In this document: positions 8,538-17,113 of the stretch, piece by piece
How the letters are laid out: each line of letters begins with the position of its first letter
Position numbering within the stretch: position 1 is the stretch's first letter
From: Halocatena marina
Lineage (GTDB): Archaea > Halobacteriota > Halobacteria > Halobacteriales > Haloarculaceae
Reading direction: 5' to 3'
Assembly: GCF_025913575.1 (NCBI RefSeq)
Contig: NZ_CP109785.1
Span: 1,178,001 to 1,242,000 of the forward strand
DNA length: 64,000 nt
The notes under the pieces: generated by a model
Seen by the model: only the letters and a program-made list of their open reading frames with translations
The model's database searches: none
What the model was told of the DNA's origin: nothing
Translations under genes and position numbers: made by a program

Positions 8538-9680
8538 CTACAGTTCGTTCAATTTTCGTAACAATTCACCCCGATACCGCTCGTCGCTTCGTTTCCCTTT
8601 TAATTCTAGAACATTACGCTCAAACTTATCGAGCGCGAGCGACAGCGCATCCTCCGCTCCGTACCCTTCCCCTGTTCCGGCTATCGAATCTTGATCGCTC
8701 CAGAGTCGCACCTGACACCTGATGAGATTCGTGTTTCGGAACTCTTCGTGATGCTCTTGTAATTTCACATGGACGTGATACACATTCATCGATTCGTGCT
8801 TCGTTACGATGTCCTCGATCCGATCGTGTATCTGTTGTTTAGTCGTCGTTCGGAGGAGTTCGGCATTCGTAATCTGAACATCAAGTACGTCTTCTTCGGT
8901 GTAGGTAAGCGCACGCAAAACGTCGGTCTTCGTAAGCACTCCGGCGACGAGCTCATCATACTCGGGGGTAACGATGAGTCCATCGTACCCTCGATCGAGC
9001 ATCGTTGTGACGGCTTCATCGACCGTTGTCTCTAGTGTCGTCGTTTCGACCGGGGAGCTCATGAAGTCATAGACTGGCACTTCCAAGAGGCGTTCTGTAT
9101 CGCTAGCGCGGTTACCCTTGTGCGGTTGATCTGGGTCTCGAACGATGAATTCTGCAAGGTCGTCAGTCGTTATAATCCCTGTGAGCGTTCCGTCATCCTC
9201 AACAACCGGAAGCCGAGAGATGCCGTGCTCTCGAAGACGATTGAGTGACTCACCAAGAGTTGCGTCTTCAGTAATCGCGATCACGTCAGAGGTGTGAATG
9301 TCACTCACTGAAAGCACAGAGAGATTCTCACGGACAGCCGCTATTATCGAGTCAGCGGTAATACATCCCCAAAGTTCGCCTTGTTGTGTGACCGGGGCGA
9401 GTACTGTCCTATTTTCAACAAGTAACCGGGCGGCTTCTCGGACGTTCGTTGACCGATCAATAGTGGGAACGGATCGGACAACAGACTGGGCATTCGTGTC
9501 GTCGTCGTACTGTGAACGAAGCAGGTCTCGTGGTTGGATCGCACCGAGACAATCATCATCTTCGACAACGAGCACGCCGTCTTGGTGCGTGTCCGACGTG
9601 AACGTCGATCGAACTTTTCCTAACCGCGTTTCTGGAGCAACTGTCAAGCACTGCTGGGTCGCGATGTCCGAAATGTCCAT
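8538..9680 (-). CDS. four-CBS-domain protein with an HPF/RaiA-like C-terminus
   Basis: A protein of 380 aa starting MDISDIATQQ (Met at 9680). The upstream extension to 9854 is Ser/Thr/Cys-rich and lacks the acidic composition. Four CBS motifs follow one another (about 5-55, 68-120, 130-188 and 215-270), the usual sensors of adenine nucleotides. The last 100 residues (from about 282) look like a ribosome hibernation factor fold: alternating strands VYHVHVKLQEH and IRCQVRLWSD, then a helix GAEDALSLALDKFERN. A regulatory protein joining energy sensing to ribosome binding is an inference. Confidence 0.8.
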   Translation of the reverse strand: MDISDIATQQCLTVAPETRLGKVRSTFTSDTHQDGVLVVEDDDCLGAIQPRDLLRSQYDDDTNAQSVVRSVPTIDRSTNVREAARLLVENRTVLAPVTQQGELWGCITADSIIAAVRENLSVLSVSDIHTSDVIAITEDATLGESLNRLREHGISRLPVVEDDGTLTGIITTDDLAEFIVRDPDQPHKGNRASDTERLLEVPVYDFMSSPVETTTLETTVDEAVTTMLDRGYDGLIVTPEYDELVAGVLTKTDVLRALTYTEEDVLDVQITNAELLRTTTKQQIHDRIEDIVTKHESMNVYHVHVKLQEHHEEFRNTNLIRCQVRLWSDQDSIAGTGEGYGAEDALSLALDKFERNVLELKGKRSDERYRGELLRKLNEL

Positions 9681-9900
9681 GGATGGAACATAACTCGTCG
9701 GCCGAACATGAAATGTAGCCCTGCAGAGACAAGCCTGTCCGACCGTGGATGCGGATCTTCTTTCGCAGTTTGTGCCGGTCAACAGTAGTGCTGTGCTGGA
9801 AATGCTAATGCGAGTAATTTGCGTTATTCTCAGTGCGATAACCGTACTGATCACAGACGCGCTCGGTCTGAAGTCAGATGATCAGAGACCGAAACCGTTG

Positions 9901-10428
9901 TTAGGCCGTCGCTTCGACCGGTGTTTCTTCGAGCACTCGAATGAACTCGCGCATAAATGCAGGCATATCGTCAGGATATCGTGACGTGACAAGGTTATCG
10001 TCGATGACGACCTCCTGATCTTTAAACGTCGCTCCGGCGTTTTCGACATCGATGTCGAGTGGCCAGTAGGCGGTTGCATTCCGTCCTTCGAGCACATCTG
10101 CACTGATGAGCAACTGTGCACCGTGACAGACCGACGCGATCGGCTTACTTGCGTCATCGAACGCGGTAATCAGCTCTTTCGCCTCTGGCGCTTCTGTACG
10201 GAGACTCTCTGGTGCGCGACCGCCGGGGATGACGAGAAAGTCGTAGTTGCCCGCAGCCGCATCCTCAATCTGCATATCGGCCTCGAATGCTTGCCCGTGT
10301 TTGCTCTCGAACGATCCGCCGTCGGGTGTTGCGACGTCGATTTCGAACCCCGCTTCGCGGAGTCGGTACAGGGGGTACGTGAACTCTGCGTCTTCGAACC
10401 CGTCACCAGTTATGATCAATCCGTTCAT
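9901..10428 (-). CDS. DJ-1/PfpI family protein
   Basis: A 175-aa protein of the DJ-1/PfpI (peptidase C56-like) family. It starts MNGLIITGDGFED at 10428. The nucleophile elbow is clear: Cys101 followed by His in ASVCHGAQLL, with the acidic partner early (Glu12 region). Family members act as glyoxalases, deglycases, chaperones or proteases, so the exact activity is open. The in-frame upstream Met at 10500 adds an atypical leader and was not used. No operon partner. Confidence 0.88.
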   Translation of the reverse strand: MNGLIITGDGFEDAEFTYPLYRLREAGFEIDVATPDGGSFESKHGQAFEADMQIEDAAAGNYDFLVIPGGRAPESLRTEAPEAKELITAFDDASKPIASVCHGAQLLISADVLEGRNATAYWPLDIDVENAGATFKDQEVVIDDNLVTSRYPDDMPAFMREFIRVLEETPVEATA

Positions 10429-10615
10429 ACCATTTCGTGCTTGCTGCGTGAGCTCCATAAACGCCGAGGTGGCATACGCAATGCATCTAGCGGGAGGCAC
10501 ACAATATGATCTCTCACGTCATCAGGGGGCTGTTACTGAAGTGGGTTTCCAGAGACGGTATACGAGTTCGAACTCATGCTTGATCGTGGCTGTTCACACT
10601 GTTCTGTGCTGTCAG

Positions 10616-10942
10616 TCACAGTGATTCTGGATCCTCCTCTTCGCTCGTGCCGGTCATCGACGTGCCACGGTCTGTATACTCGCCACGACCGACTGCCTCG
10701 TCTCCGACCATATTGAACACTGCTTGACGTACTGATTCTGCTGATTCGTACGATTCATCCCCAAGTGGCTCAAGAACCTCATCGAATCTCTGTGTGCCAT
10801 CCTGAAGCTCTAGTTCGTAGTGTCCGTACGCATCAATGAGTTCCTGACTCGTGGCTGGATACTCGTGTGCGTCGATTTTCTCGCCGAGTTCGCCGAAATC
10901 GACCCCCTGCTCTCTGTTATCGGTACTGTTGGAATCCGTCAT
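10616..10942 (-). CDS. small acidic haloarchaeal protein (DUF5789/DUF2795-like)
   Basis: A 108-aa acidic protein. The core (about 15-85: FGELGEKIDAHEYPATSQEL, then YGHYELELQDG) has the YPAT..EL..AYG pattern I associate with the haloarchaeal DUF5789/DUF2795-like family, whose function is unknown. The C-terminal tail is low-complexity Gly/Thr/Ser/Glu. Soluble, with no membrane segment. The family name is from memory of the pattern. Confidence 0.7.
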   Translation of the reverse strand: MTDSNSTDNREQGVDFGELGEKIDAHEYPATSQELIDAYGHYELELQDGTQRFDEVLEPLGDESYESAESVRQAVFNMVGDEAVGRGEYTDRGTSMTGTSEEEDPESL

Positions 10943-11181
10943 TTGTCATCGCCTCGTATTCTCGAACACGAGGGAACCCTAAATCGCTTGTGCCTATCAG
11001 CACCCAGCGCCATTGGCTGTGAGACGTTTTCTTTTGCTGTACGCGTGCAATCGTGGACGTTCCCGTTACAAATGGGATTCATCGATAACTGATCAAGCAC
11101 GCAGATAACCGATTTAAAAGGCACGATTAGGATGCAAGGGACCCTCTTTTACTGAGTCCACCTGTACAATCAGCCACAACC

Positions 11182-11469
11182 ATGCAGACGTATATTTGCC
11201 AAATAGACGTTAATGAGCGTGAATACCAGAACCCCCAAGAGTTAGTGTCGGTGTGGGGGACTGTACACGAGGATATCGAACGCCTCGGGGGGGATGTCAG
11301 ATCAACGTATGCCGTCCTCGGAAATTTTGATTTTCACCTCATTGTTGATGTTCCCGATGATGAGGTCGCTTTTCAAATTTCTCAATCAATCGAACGCTAC
11401 GGTCTCAACACGACGACTGTGCGCGCGCTTCCCCTTGAGCGAATTAGTGATCTCGTCGACGATATCTAA
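11182..11469 (+). CDS. GYD domain protein
   Basis: A 95-aa alpha/beta protein of the GYD family, small ferredoxin-fold domains of unknown role. The GYD motif appears as GNFDFHLIVDVPDD, with the expected flanking strands (MQTYICQIDV and TTTVRALPLE). A T-rich box about 30 nt upstream (TTTTACT) would fit a leaderless start at this ATG. Confidence 0.78.
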   Translation: MQTYICQIDVNEREYQNPQELVSVWGTVHEDIERLGGDVRSTYAVLGNFDFHLIVDVPDDEVAFQISQSIERYGLNTTTVRALPLERISDLVDDI

Positions 11470-11559
11470 GTTTCTTCTCGTGAAGGTCCATCTCACTGCG
11501 AGACGGTCCGTCCCGAACCTCCAACAGGCTCAATTGTCGTGACGGTGTATGAACAATAG

Positions 11560-12417
11560 ATGGGGCTTACGCTCACAACACGGGATCGGATCGTGCTTCG
11601 CTTGCTCGCCGAAGCTCCAGTGAGTTGTAATGAGATCGCTGCAACTGTCGAATGGTCCGCCACTGATCTCGAAGGTCGACTCGAAAGCCTCGAAGAGAAC
11701 GGGCTGCTGTGGGAGCGAGACAACGGAACATACACCCTCACCGGGAGTGGCTTCCGCGTTCTCGAAACATCGGGCAGTGACAACAGAGACTGTCAGATTG
11801 ATGTCTCGGACCAGATCCAACAAACAATAGGAGAGTTGAATCTCCGGCCGGATCGAGCGAAAGCGGTCCAAAGCGCGGCTGCGTTTCTCCAGTATTGGGG
11901 TCAAGCAAGCGAGAGTGAGATCATCGACGGGATCTACAGCGAACGTCCCAGTGGATACGAATCGGCTGATGGGTGGTGGCAGACGTTTATGCGAGAAACA
12001 CTCGCCAGCCTTCCAGACATCAAGCCGCCAACGAACGGTGCTACCGTCTGGCAGTACGCTGGGACTCCCGAGATCGAAGAGCACACTGAGGATGGTCGAA
12101 GCTTTCTCGAGAGCTCTCCCACGTCGTATGGAAGCGTCAAACACGCGCTCGAAACGCTCGCCCTCACGGCCGATCAGCGAGCAGCTGTCCACGCAGCGTT
12201 CGTCGTGCTTCGTCACAACAGCACGGCCAGCGAAACAGCGCTCAAGCGCGAGAGCTACGAGCGGGTAAAACCTACCACTATGTCTGCAGAGGCGTGGTGG
12301 AGTCTGCGTATCGAGCCCATTCTCCAGAAACTTCCGGGTATCGAGCGAGTAGACGAACAAACGTTCCACTACACCGGCGATGACGTTGGATCGGGGCAGC
12401 ACCCAGACTCAGAATGA
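11560..12417 (+). CDS. winged-helix protein with two WW-motif modules
   Basis: A 285-aa likely DNA-binding regulator. Residues about 5-68 form a winged helix (TTRDRIVLRLLAEAPVSCNE, then ATDLEGRLESLEENGLL). Two homologous ~75-residue modules follow (about 92-170 and 198-280). Each has an Ala-rich helix, a central ESADGWW or MSAEAWW motif, then LPDI or LPGI and a final aromatic-x-aromatic-x-G. One such module also forms the C-terminus of the regulator at 42108-42689. I do not know a named family for it. A long opposite-strand frame over this gene is judged a shadow. Confidence 0.85.
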   Translation: MGLTLTTRDRIVLRLLAEAPVSCNEIAATVEWSATDLEGRLESLEENGLLWERDNGTYTLTGSGFRVLETSGSDNRDCQIDVSDQIQQTIGELNLRPDRAKAVQSAAAFLQYWGQASESEIIDGIYSERPSGYESADGWWQTFMRETLASLPDIKPPTNGATVWQYAGTPEIEEHTEDGRSFLESSPTSYGSVKHALETLALTADQRAAVHAAFVVLRHNSTASETALKRESYERVKPTTMSAEAWWSLRIEPILQKLPGIERVDEQTFHYTGDDVGSGQHPDSE

Positions 12418-12808
12418 ATTAGTTACTATCTATTCACGTACGAACGTCCGGTCCCTTGCTTTCCGAAGCACTCGAGCAAGACGAACTGTAATTGGTTAGC
12501 GTCTAGCCACGTCGTATTCGACCCACACGTAGGTGTCACTTCATAGTACGAGCAATCGATTAATCGCCTGTCAGTCAGAAAACCCCGCTCGAATCTTCGC
12601 TGCGCAGGCGAGTGCAGGCACTACACTCACTAAATGTGGATCGGAAACACCCACGCACGGCAAAAGTCACAAAGCTGGACAACGACGGCCGTCCGGTACT
12701 CAAAAATTGTGGCTGTTGTGGGGAGCGCACGGTTGGAATCGGAATTGATCTCCTCCGGCGTACGAGAGTGAGAACAGACGATACACGGTACACAACGTGG
12801 TAATTGAT
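12418..12808. other. intergenic region
   Basis: A non-coding interval of about 390 bp. A short plus-strand frame near 12640-12803 encodes KLDNDGRPVLKNCGCCGE, which could be a remnant of a Cys-rich protein, but it has no support as a gene. Otherwise I see nothing. Confidence 0.4.
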
Positions 12809-13078
12809 ATGGCAGACAACCCCAGGATCAATACGGTTGCAACGGAAGATGACTACATCCACGTCCAGTTTAGAGAGCCGAATCAATTCGATGAGATTCG
12901 GACACCGGATTGGGCCTCGAACGCGGCCCAGTCAGTGTCAGACGGTGCCAAGGTTCGGACTGGGAAACGAGAAGACAGCAACGACTGGATGGTCGAATCC
13001 GTCTTGCTCGAAAAGCACATCGGGGAGGAAAAAGCACGAGAGCAAGCGACAGACATTATCGAAAAGATCGAATCGTGA
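12809..13078 (+). CDS. small acidic protein, unknown function
   Basis: An 89-aa soluble acidic protein starting MADNPRINTV. An in-frame GTG at 12797 would add four residues. It reads as strand-rich in the first half (DDYIHVQFREP) with a C-terminal helix (EEKAREQATDIIEKIES). The composition is halophilic and it lies 205 nt before the Mn-catalase on the same strand. I do not recognise the family. Confidence 0.7.
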   Translation: MADNPRINTVATEDDYIHVQFREPNQFDEIRTPDWASNAAQSVSDGAKVRTGKREDSNDWMVESVLLEKHIGEEKAREQATDIIEKIES

Positions 13079-13283
13079 GTGGATACGGTGGTCGTTCTTT
13101 CTTGCAGAGGTACGCCCGAGACACAGTGCGTTTAGCAGTCCGCTCTCTGCCGGACAGAGTCAACGTGCTCGCTCGTCGAGCGGATTGAGTAGACACTCGA
13201 CCGATAGCGAGTATCGTTCGTCCCTCACACATGCAAGCAGCGGAGTTAGACAGGAAAGGGCCGAGTGTTGGATTGAGGCAACG

Positions 13284-14093
13284 ATGTTCTTTCATGAAAA
13301 CTCACTCCAGTACGAAGTTGAGGTAGAGCAGCCAGATCCGTACTTCGCAAAGATGCTCCAGCAGGCAATTGGCGGAGCCGAAGGCGAAATGCGTGTCGCG
13401 CTCCAGTACATGTTTCAGGCGTTCGCAGTGCCACAAGAGAAACAGGAATATCGAAATCTCTTGATGGAAACCGCGGTCGAAGAGCTCGGTCACATCGAGA
13501 TGCTAGCGACTGCCGTCACTAAGAACCTCGAGGGCGCTCGTGACGAACAGATTGAGGATGCGCGCGAAGACCCCGTGATTGCAGCGATGTTGGACGGTGG
13601 ACAGCCTCGTCAAGCACTCTCTGCGGGACTTCACGCAATGCCAGTTGACAGCAACGGCGTGCCGTTCAGTGGTGGGTATGTTGTCGCAAGCGGAAATCTC
13701 GCGGCAGATATGTACGCGAACGTTATGGCCGAATCCACGGGCCGACTCCTCGCGACGCGACTCTACGAGATCACGGACGATCCCGGGATGGAACACATGC
13801 TTGAGTACCTCATTGCGCGCGATACGATGCACCAGAATCAATGGCACGCAGCTCTTGAAACTATGGACGATCACATCCCTGTCCCGGCCAGCTTCCCGCA
13901 GGAGAAAGAGAATCAGGACGTGAACTATCAGTTCATGTCGACGTTCAAAGAAGAGCACAGTAATCCACGACAACGCTGGACCGAAGGCGAATCCATCGAC
14001 GGGAAAAGTGAATTTTCCTATGGCCGCCAGCCCGGTATCGATACCGCCGATATCGAGGAAATGATCGACGAGATGTACAACGAAGCGAACTGA
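13284..14093 (+). CDS. manganese catalase
   Basis: A non-heme dimanganese catalase (269 aa) that disproportionates hydrogen peroxide in the cytoplasm. It has the ferritin-like four-helix core with candidate metal ligands Glu36 (GGAEGEMRVALQY), Glu67 and His70 (AVEELGHIEML), and a later Glu/His pair (MAESTGRLL and RDTMHQNQW). I started at the ATG at 13284 (MFFHENSLQY). The frame is open further upstream, but that part is Ser/Arg-rich and overlaps the preceding gene in another phase. Confidence 0.93.
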   Translation: MFFHENSLQYEVEVEQPDPYFAKMLQQAIGGAEGEMRVALQYMFQAFAVPQEKQEYRNLLMETAVEELGHIEMLATAVTKNLEGARDEQIEDAREDPVIAAMLDGGQPRQALSAGLHAMPVDSNGVPFSGGYVVASGNLAADMYANVMAESTGRLLATRLYEITDDPGMEHMLEYLIARDTMHQNQWHAALETMDDHIPVPASFPQEKENQDVNYQFMSTFKEEHSNPRQRWTEGESIDGKSEFSYGRQPGIDTADIEEMIDEMYNEAN

Positions 14094-14129
14094 GATCACG
14101 CCGACACCACAAACGATCCGTTCCAATCT

Positions 14130-14654
14130 ATGGACAGGCAAGAGAGACAGCGGCCCAATCGATCGCGCGAAGCCGCGACGAATGTGCCGGCACGAGCACT
14201 TTTTGCGGCTGGAATCTTCGGATTTGGATTCAGTGGTCTCATCGACGTGATTGTGCTCCACCACATTCTCCAGTGGCACCATCTCGTATCAGCGATCTAT
14301 CCGATGACCACGCTCAGTGGGCTTCGGATGAACATCTTTGCGGATGGATTGTTCTCGATCGGAATGATACTCGTGATGGGGATCGGCGGGGGTCTCGTGT
14401 GGCGATCCGAGCGACGAACTAGTGTTCCGTTAGCGTTCCGGCCGCTGGCTGGGGCAGCTGTGATCGGTCTTGGGGTGTTCGATCTCTTCGATGTCGTTGT
14501 GAACCACGCAGTGTTAGGGCTTCATCACGCAGTATCCCGCGGAGGTAGATACGATCCCCATTGGGCCATAGTGAGCATCGGCATCATTCTTGTTGGCGTT
14601 TACGTCTATCGAACAGGGCTGAAAAATGAACGGGGAGCAGTGGACAACTCGTGA
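14130..14654 (+). CDS. DUF2243 membrane protein
   Basis: A 174-aa membrane protein of the DUF2243 family. Four hydrophobic segments are visible (about 24-46, 68-88, 105-128 and 147-165). The family signature is clear: GFSGLIDVIVLHHILQWHH near the first helix and the mirrored FDLFDVVVNHAVLGLHH in the third, giving a His-rich pair of helices that could bind metal or heme (inference). It lies 36 nt after the Mn-catalase, on the same strand. Confidence 0.88.
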   Translation: MDRQERQRPNRSREAATNVPARALFAAGIFGFGFSGLIDVIVLHHILQWHHLVSAIYPMTTLSGLRMNIFADGLFSIGMILVMGIGGGLVWRSERRTSVPLAFRPLAGAAVIGLGVFDLFDVVVNHAVLGLHHAVSRGGRYDPHWAIVSIGIILVGVYVYRTGLKNERGAVDNS

Positions 14655-14678
14655 CGACTCGAAACGAGCGAGTGCAAC

Positions 14679-14867
14679 GTGATTCATAGCCCTTCCGTGC
14701 TCGTGTGGTTGCTATTGGTGTCCGTACCGCTTCATGGCAGGGTATCGTCTCCGCCGGTTCCCCACTGGGTAGTGCTTATCATTGCTGTGCTCGGTCTCTG
14801 GCTGATCATCGGAGGTGGTGTGTTGCTCGTCGATCGACTGCTCGACCGGCTTCTGAGCACGAGCTGA
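14679..14867 (+). CDS. small two-helix membrane protein
   Basis: A 62-aa frame with a GTG start, 24 nt after the DUF2243 gene. Two hydrophobic segments (about 7-18 and 30-52: VVLIIAVLGLWLIIGGGVLL) make it a plausible operon partner. No family recognised. The short length and GTG start keep confidence moderate. Confidence 0.5.
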   Translation: MIHSPSVLVWLLLVSVPLHGRVSSPPVPHWVVLIIAVLGLWLIIGGGVLLVDRLLDRLLSTS

Positions 14868-14881
14868 TCCACAAAGCGGAC

Positions 14882-16129
14882 TCAGTCAGCGATTGTTATT
14901 GATACGCCGAGTGGAACATAGGCATTGTTTCCGTAGCCCTTCTCATTCCAGGGATACCGATTCGATTCGATTCCGCGGAGTCCCTCCTCCGGAGCTGAAA
15001 CGGTCGCTGGCTGACGCCGTCCTTTTTCATCAGTTGCTCGTGAAAGGAGTGTATACTCTCCCTGTGGAGCGTTCCAGACGTAGCGAAACTTTCGTACGGA
15101 ATGACTGCCGAGATCGGGACCGATAAACTCAGCGTCATGCCACGTGTCACCACCATCCACCGAGACGTCGACACTCTCGACCGCATCGTCGCCGGACCAT
15201 GCAATGCCAGTGATTTCAACACAATTGTCAGGGGACGTGAAGATCTCATCGCCATCCGTCGGTGACGTAATGAGCGACTTGGTCAGTTGATCGAAGAGGT
15301 AAGCATTTTCAATTTCATCGGGGCTTAGCAGCTGTTCGTGGGTATCGAACACATCAAGTGAGGAGTATCGCTTTGGTTTTTCGTCCTGTGCCGGGATAAT
15401 GCGATACGAGGATTGCTGGTACTTGGTGTAGTCACGACCGTTGTTCGACTTCCACGCCTCACCCGAGACCATGCAATCCATCACGTGCAGTCGTTCGACC
15501 CACTTTACACTGTTATTTCCGAACCAGCCTGGGACGAGTAACCGTATTGGATAGCCGTGCTCGGGGGTCATCGGTACGCCATTCATCTCGTAGGCTAACA
15601 GGCAGTCGTCCACAATTTTTGACATTGGGATCGAGCGACAAAATACGTCTTCGTCGTCGATTGCTTCCCCACCCATGATAGAAAGCCAGAAACCGTCGTC
15701 TGTTACAGCCCCATATTCGTGAAGGATTTCCCGGACTGGTGTGCCGGTCCAAATGGCATTGCCAACTGCACCCGTGGTCCACTGATCTCCCGCAGCAGCT
15801 GGCTCGAAATACGCTCGACCGTTGCCCGAACACTCCATCATGTGAACCACTGATTCGGTTGCGTACTCGTGTTTGATTTCGGCGATCGAGAGTTCAGTCT
15901 CCTCATCGACCAGACCGGTCAGCGATATTTCCCACTCAGCTTCGTCGATTTGTGGGGTGCGATGGTGATTTCGGATATAGTGTTCCTCTCGTGGCGTGAG
16001 ATAACTCTCAAGTTGGCTTCGAGACGCCACTTGCGCGTTTTCCGGCTTCGCCGAAAGGACCTCCAATCCGGGATATCTTTCGGAGAATGGTTGCTGTTCT
16101 GTGTTCTTCGCCGAATCATCGTCGGTCAT
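14882..16129 (-). CDS. sulfite oxidase-like molybdopterin oxidoreductase, copy 2
   Basis: A 415-aa paralog of the protein at 7099-8382. The Mo-ligating Cys is Cys100 in MMECSGNGRA, closer to the classical ECSGN motif than copy 1. The molybdopterin domain spans about 40-270 and the dimerisation domain about 295-410. No signal peptide is seen. The start is the Met at 16129 (MTDDDSAKN). A Met five codons upstream is possible. It is divergent from the Bat-type regulator at 16412, with 282 bp between them, so that regulator may control it (inference). Confidence 0.9.
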   Translation of the reverse strand: MTDDDSAKNTEQQPFSERYPGLEVLSAKPENAQVASRSQLESYLTPREEHYIRNHHRTPQIDEAEWEISLTGLVDEETELSIAEIKHEYATESVVHMMECSGNGRAYFEPAAAGDQWTTGAVGNAIWTGTPVREILHEYGAVTDDGFWLSIMGGEAIDDEDVFCRSIPMSKIVDDCLLAYEMNGVPMTPEHGYPIRLLVPGWFGNNSVKWVERLHVMDCMVSGEAWKSNNGRDYTKYQQSSYRIIPAQDEKPKRYSSLDVFDTHEQLLSPDEIENAYLFDQLTKSLITSPTDGDEIFTSPDNCVEITGIAWSGDDAVESVDVSVDGGDTWHDAEFIGPDLGSHSVRKFRYVWNAPQGEYTLLSRATDEKGRRQPATVSAPEEGLRGIESNRYPWNEKGYGNNAYVPLGVSITIAD

Positions 16130-16411
16130 AGCACGGTAGATCACGATACGGAGGATTTCCCGTGTTTTGCTTGCAGTCGAATGTAACTACACAGCTGTAT
16201 CATACAACAATCACAAACTACTGTAATTTGTGCAACATTTTTCGAACGTCTCGAAGAGAGCAACAAGGGATCTGTCTTCGGCTATCCTTTGGGCACCGTG
16301 GCAAGCGATTGTGAAGGAAAGTTCGGTTTCGAGCCAGAAGCGTGTCACTCCAGATACAACGACAATGTTCTGGTAGACAACGCTATATTGGGTAGACGTC
16401 TTCTTATTAGT

Positions 16412-17083
16412 ATGGCTACAGTTATTCAAGCTCGTATTCCAGTCGATCAATTTGCACTCACTGAAACGTTCCAGAGCTGTCCTGATGTGATTTTCGAGTG
16501 TGAACGCATCGTTGAGAGCTCACAGACCAGCGTCATGCCGCTCATTAGAATATGGGCCAGCGACACTCCCCGCCAGACGCTTGAGGCGGCCCTCTCGGAT
16601 GACCCCTCTGTCGCAGAGTACACATTGATTGCAGACTACGAAGACGAGTGGCTCTATCGAATGGAATGGACGAGACACATTCAGTTGATCCTCACGATGC
16701 TCACGAATGCTGAGGCGATTATCCGTAATGTCTACGGAACCAGTAGTGGCTGGTCTCTCCAAATTCTGTTTCCGACCCGTGACGAACTCACAGTCACGTA
16801 CGAGTTCTGTGGCGAGCACGACCTCTCATTCGATGTGGTTTTGATTCGAGATTTCGACAACGATCAGTTTGATTCTCGCTATACGCTCACCCACGAACAG
16901 TACGAAGCGCTGATGCGTGGCTTCGAGCACGGCTATTTCGCTGTGCCTCGTGATATCACCGCCGAAGAGTTGGCGGACGATCTCAAAATCTCTCACCAAG
17001 CACTCTCAGAACGGTTTCGACGCGCACACGCTGCTCTCATCGAAGATACACTCGTCGGACGACCCATTCGACGTCCTCGGTGA
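16412..17083 (+). CDS. Bat-type HTH_10 transcriptional regulator
   Basis: A 223-aa protein starting MATVIQARIP. The first 150 residues match the bacterio-opsin-activator-type sensor region. The last 60 (about 160-215: LTHEQYEALMRGFEHGYFAV, then TAEELADDLKISHQALSERF) are the HTH_10 domain. Such proteins regulate neighbouring genes in haloarchaea. The nearest candidates are the divergent sulfite-oxidase-like gene and the membrane protein downstream. Upstream in-frame Met codons were rejected because the composition changes. Confidence 0.85.
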   Translation: MATVIQARIPVDQFALTETFQSCPDVIFECERIVESSQTSVMPLIRIWASDTPRQTLEAALSDDPSVAEYTLIADYEDEWLYRMEWTRHIQLILTMLTNAEAIIRNVYGTSSGWSLQILFPTRDELTVTYEFCGEHDLSFDVVLIRDFDNDQFDSRYTLTHEQYEALMRGFEHGYFAVPRDITAEELADDLKISHQALSERFRRAHAALIEDTLVGRPIRRPR

Positions 17084-17113
17084 GAACATTTGCTAGTAGT
17101 GAGACGTGTGTAA

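Noticed and set aside
11530-12402. 290-codon open frame opposite the winged-helix WW-motif gene
   Set aside because: Its translation is Cys/Arg/Ser-rich and non-acidic, while the plus-strand frame has a winged helix and repeated modules. It is a shadow of the codon bias of the real gene.
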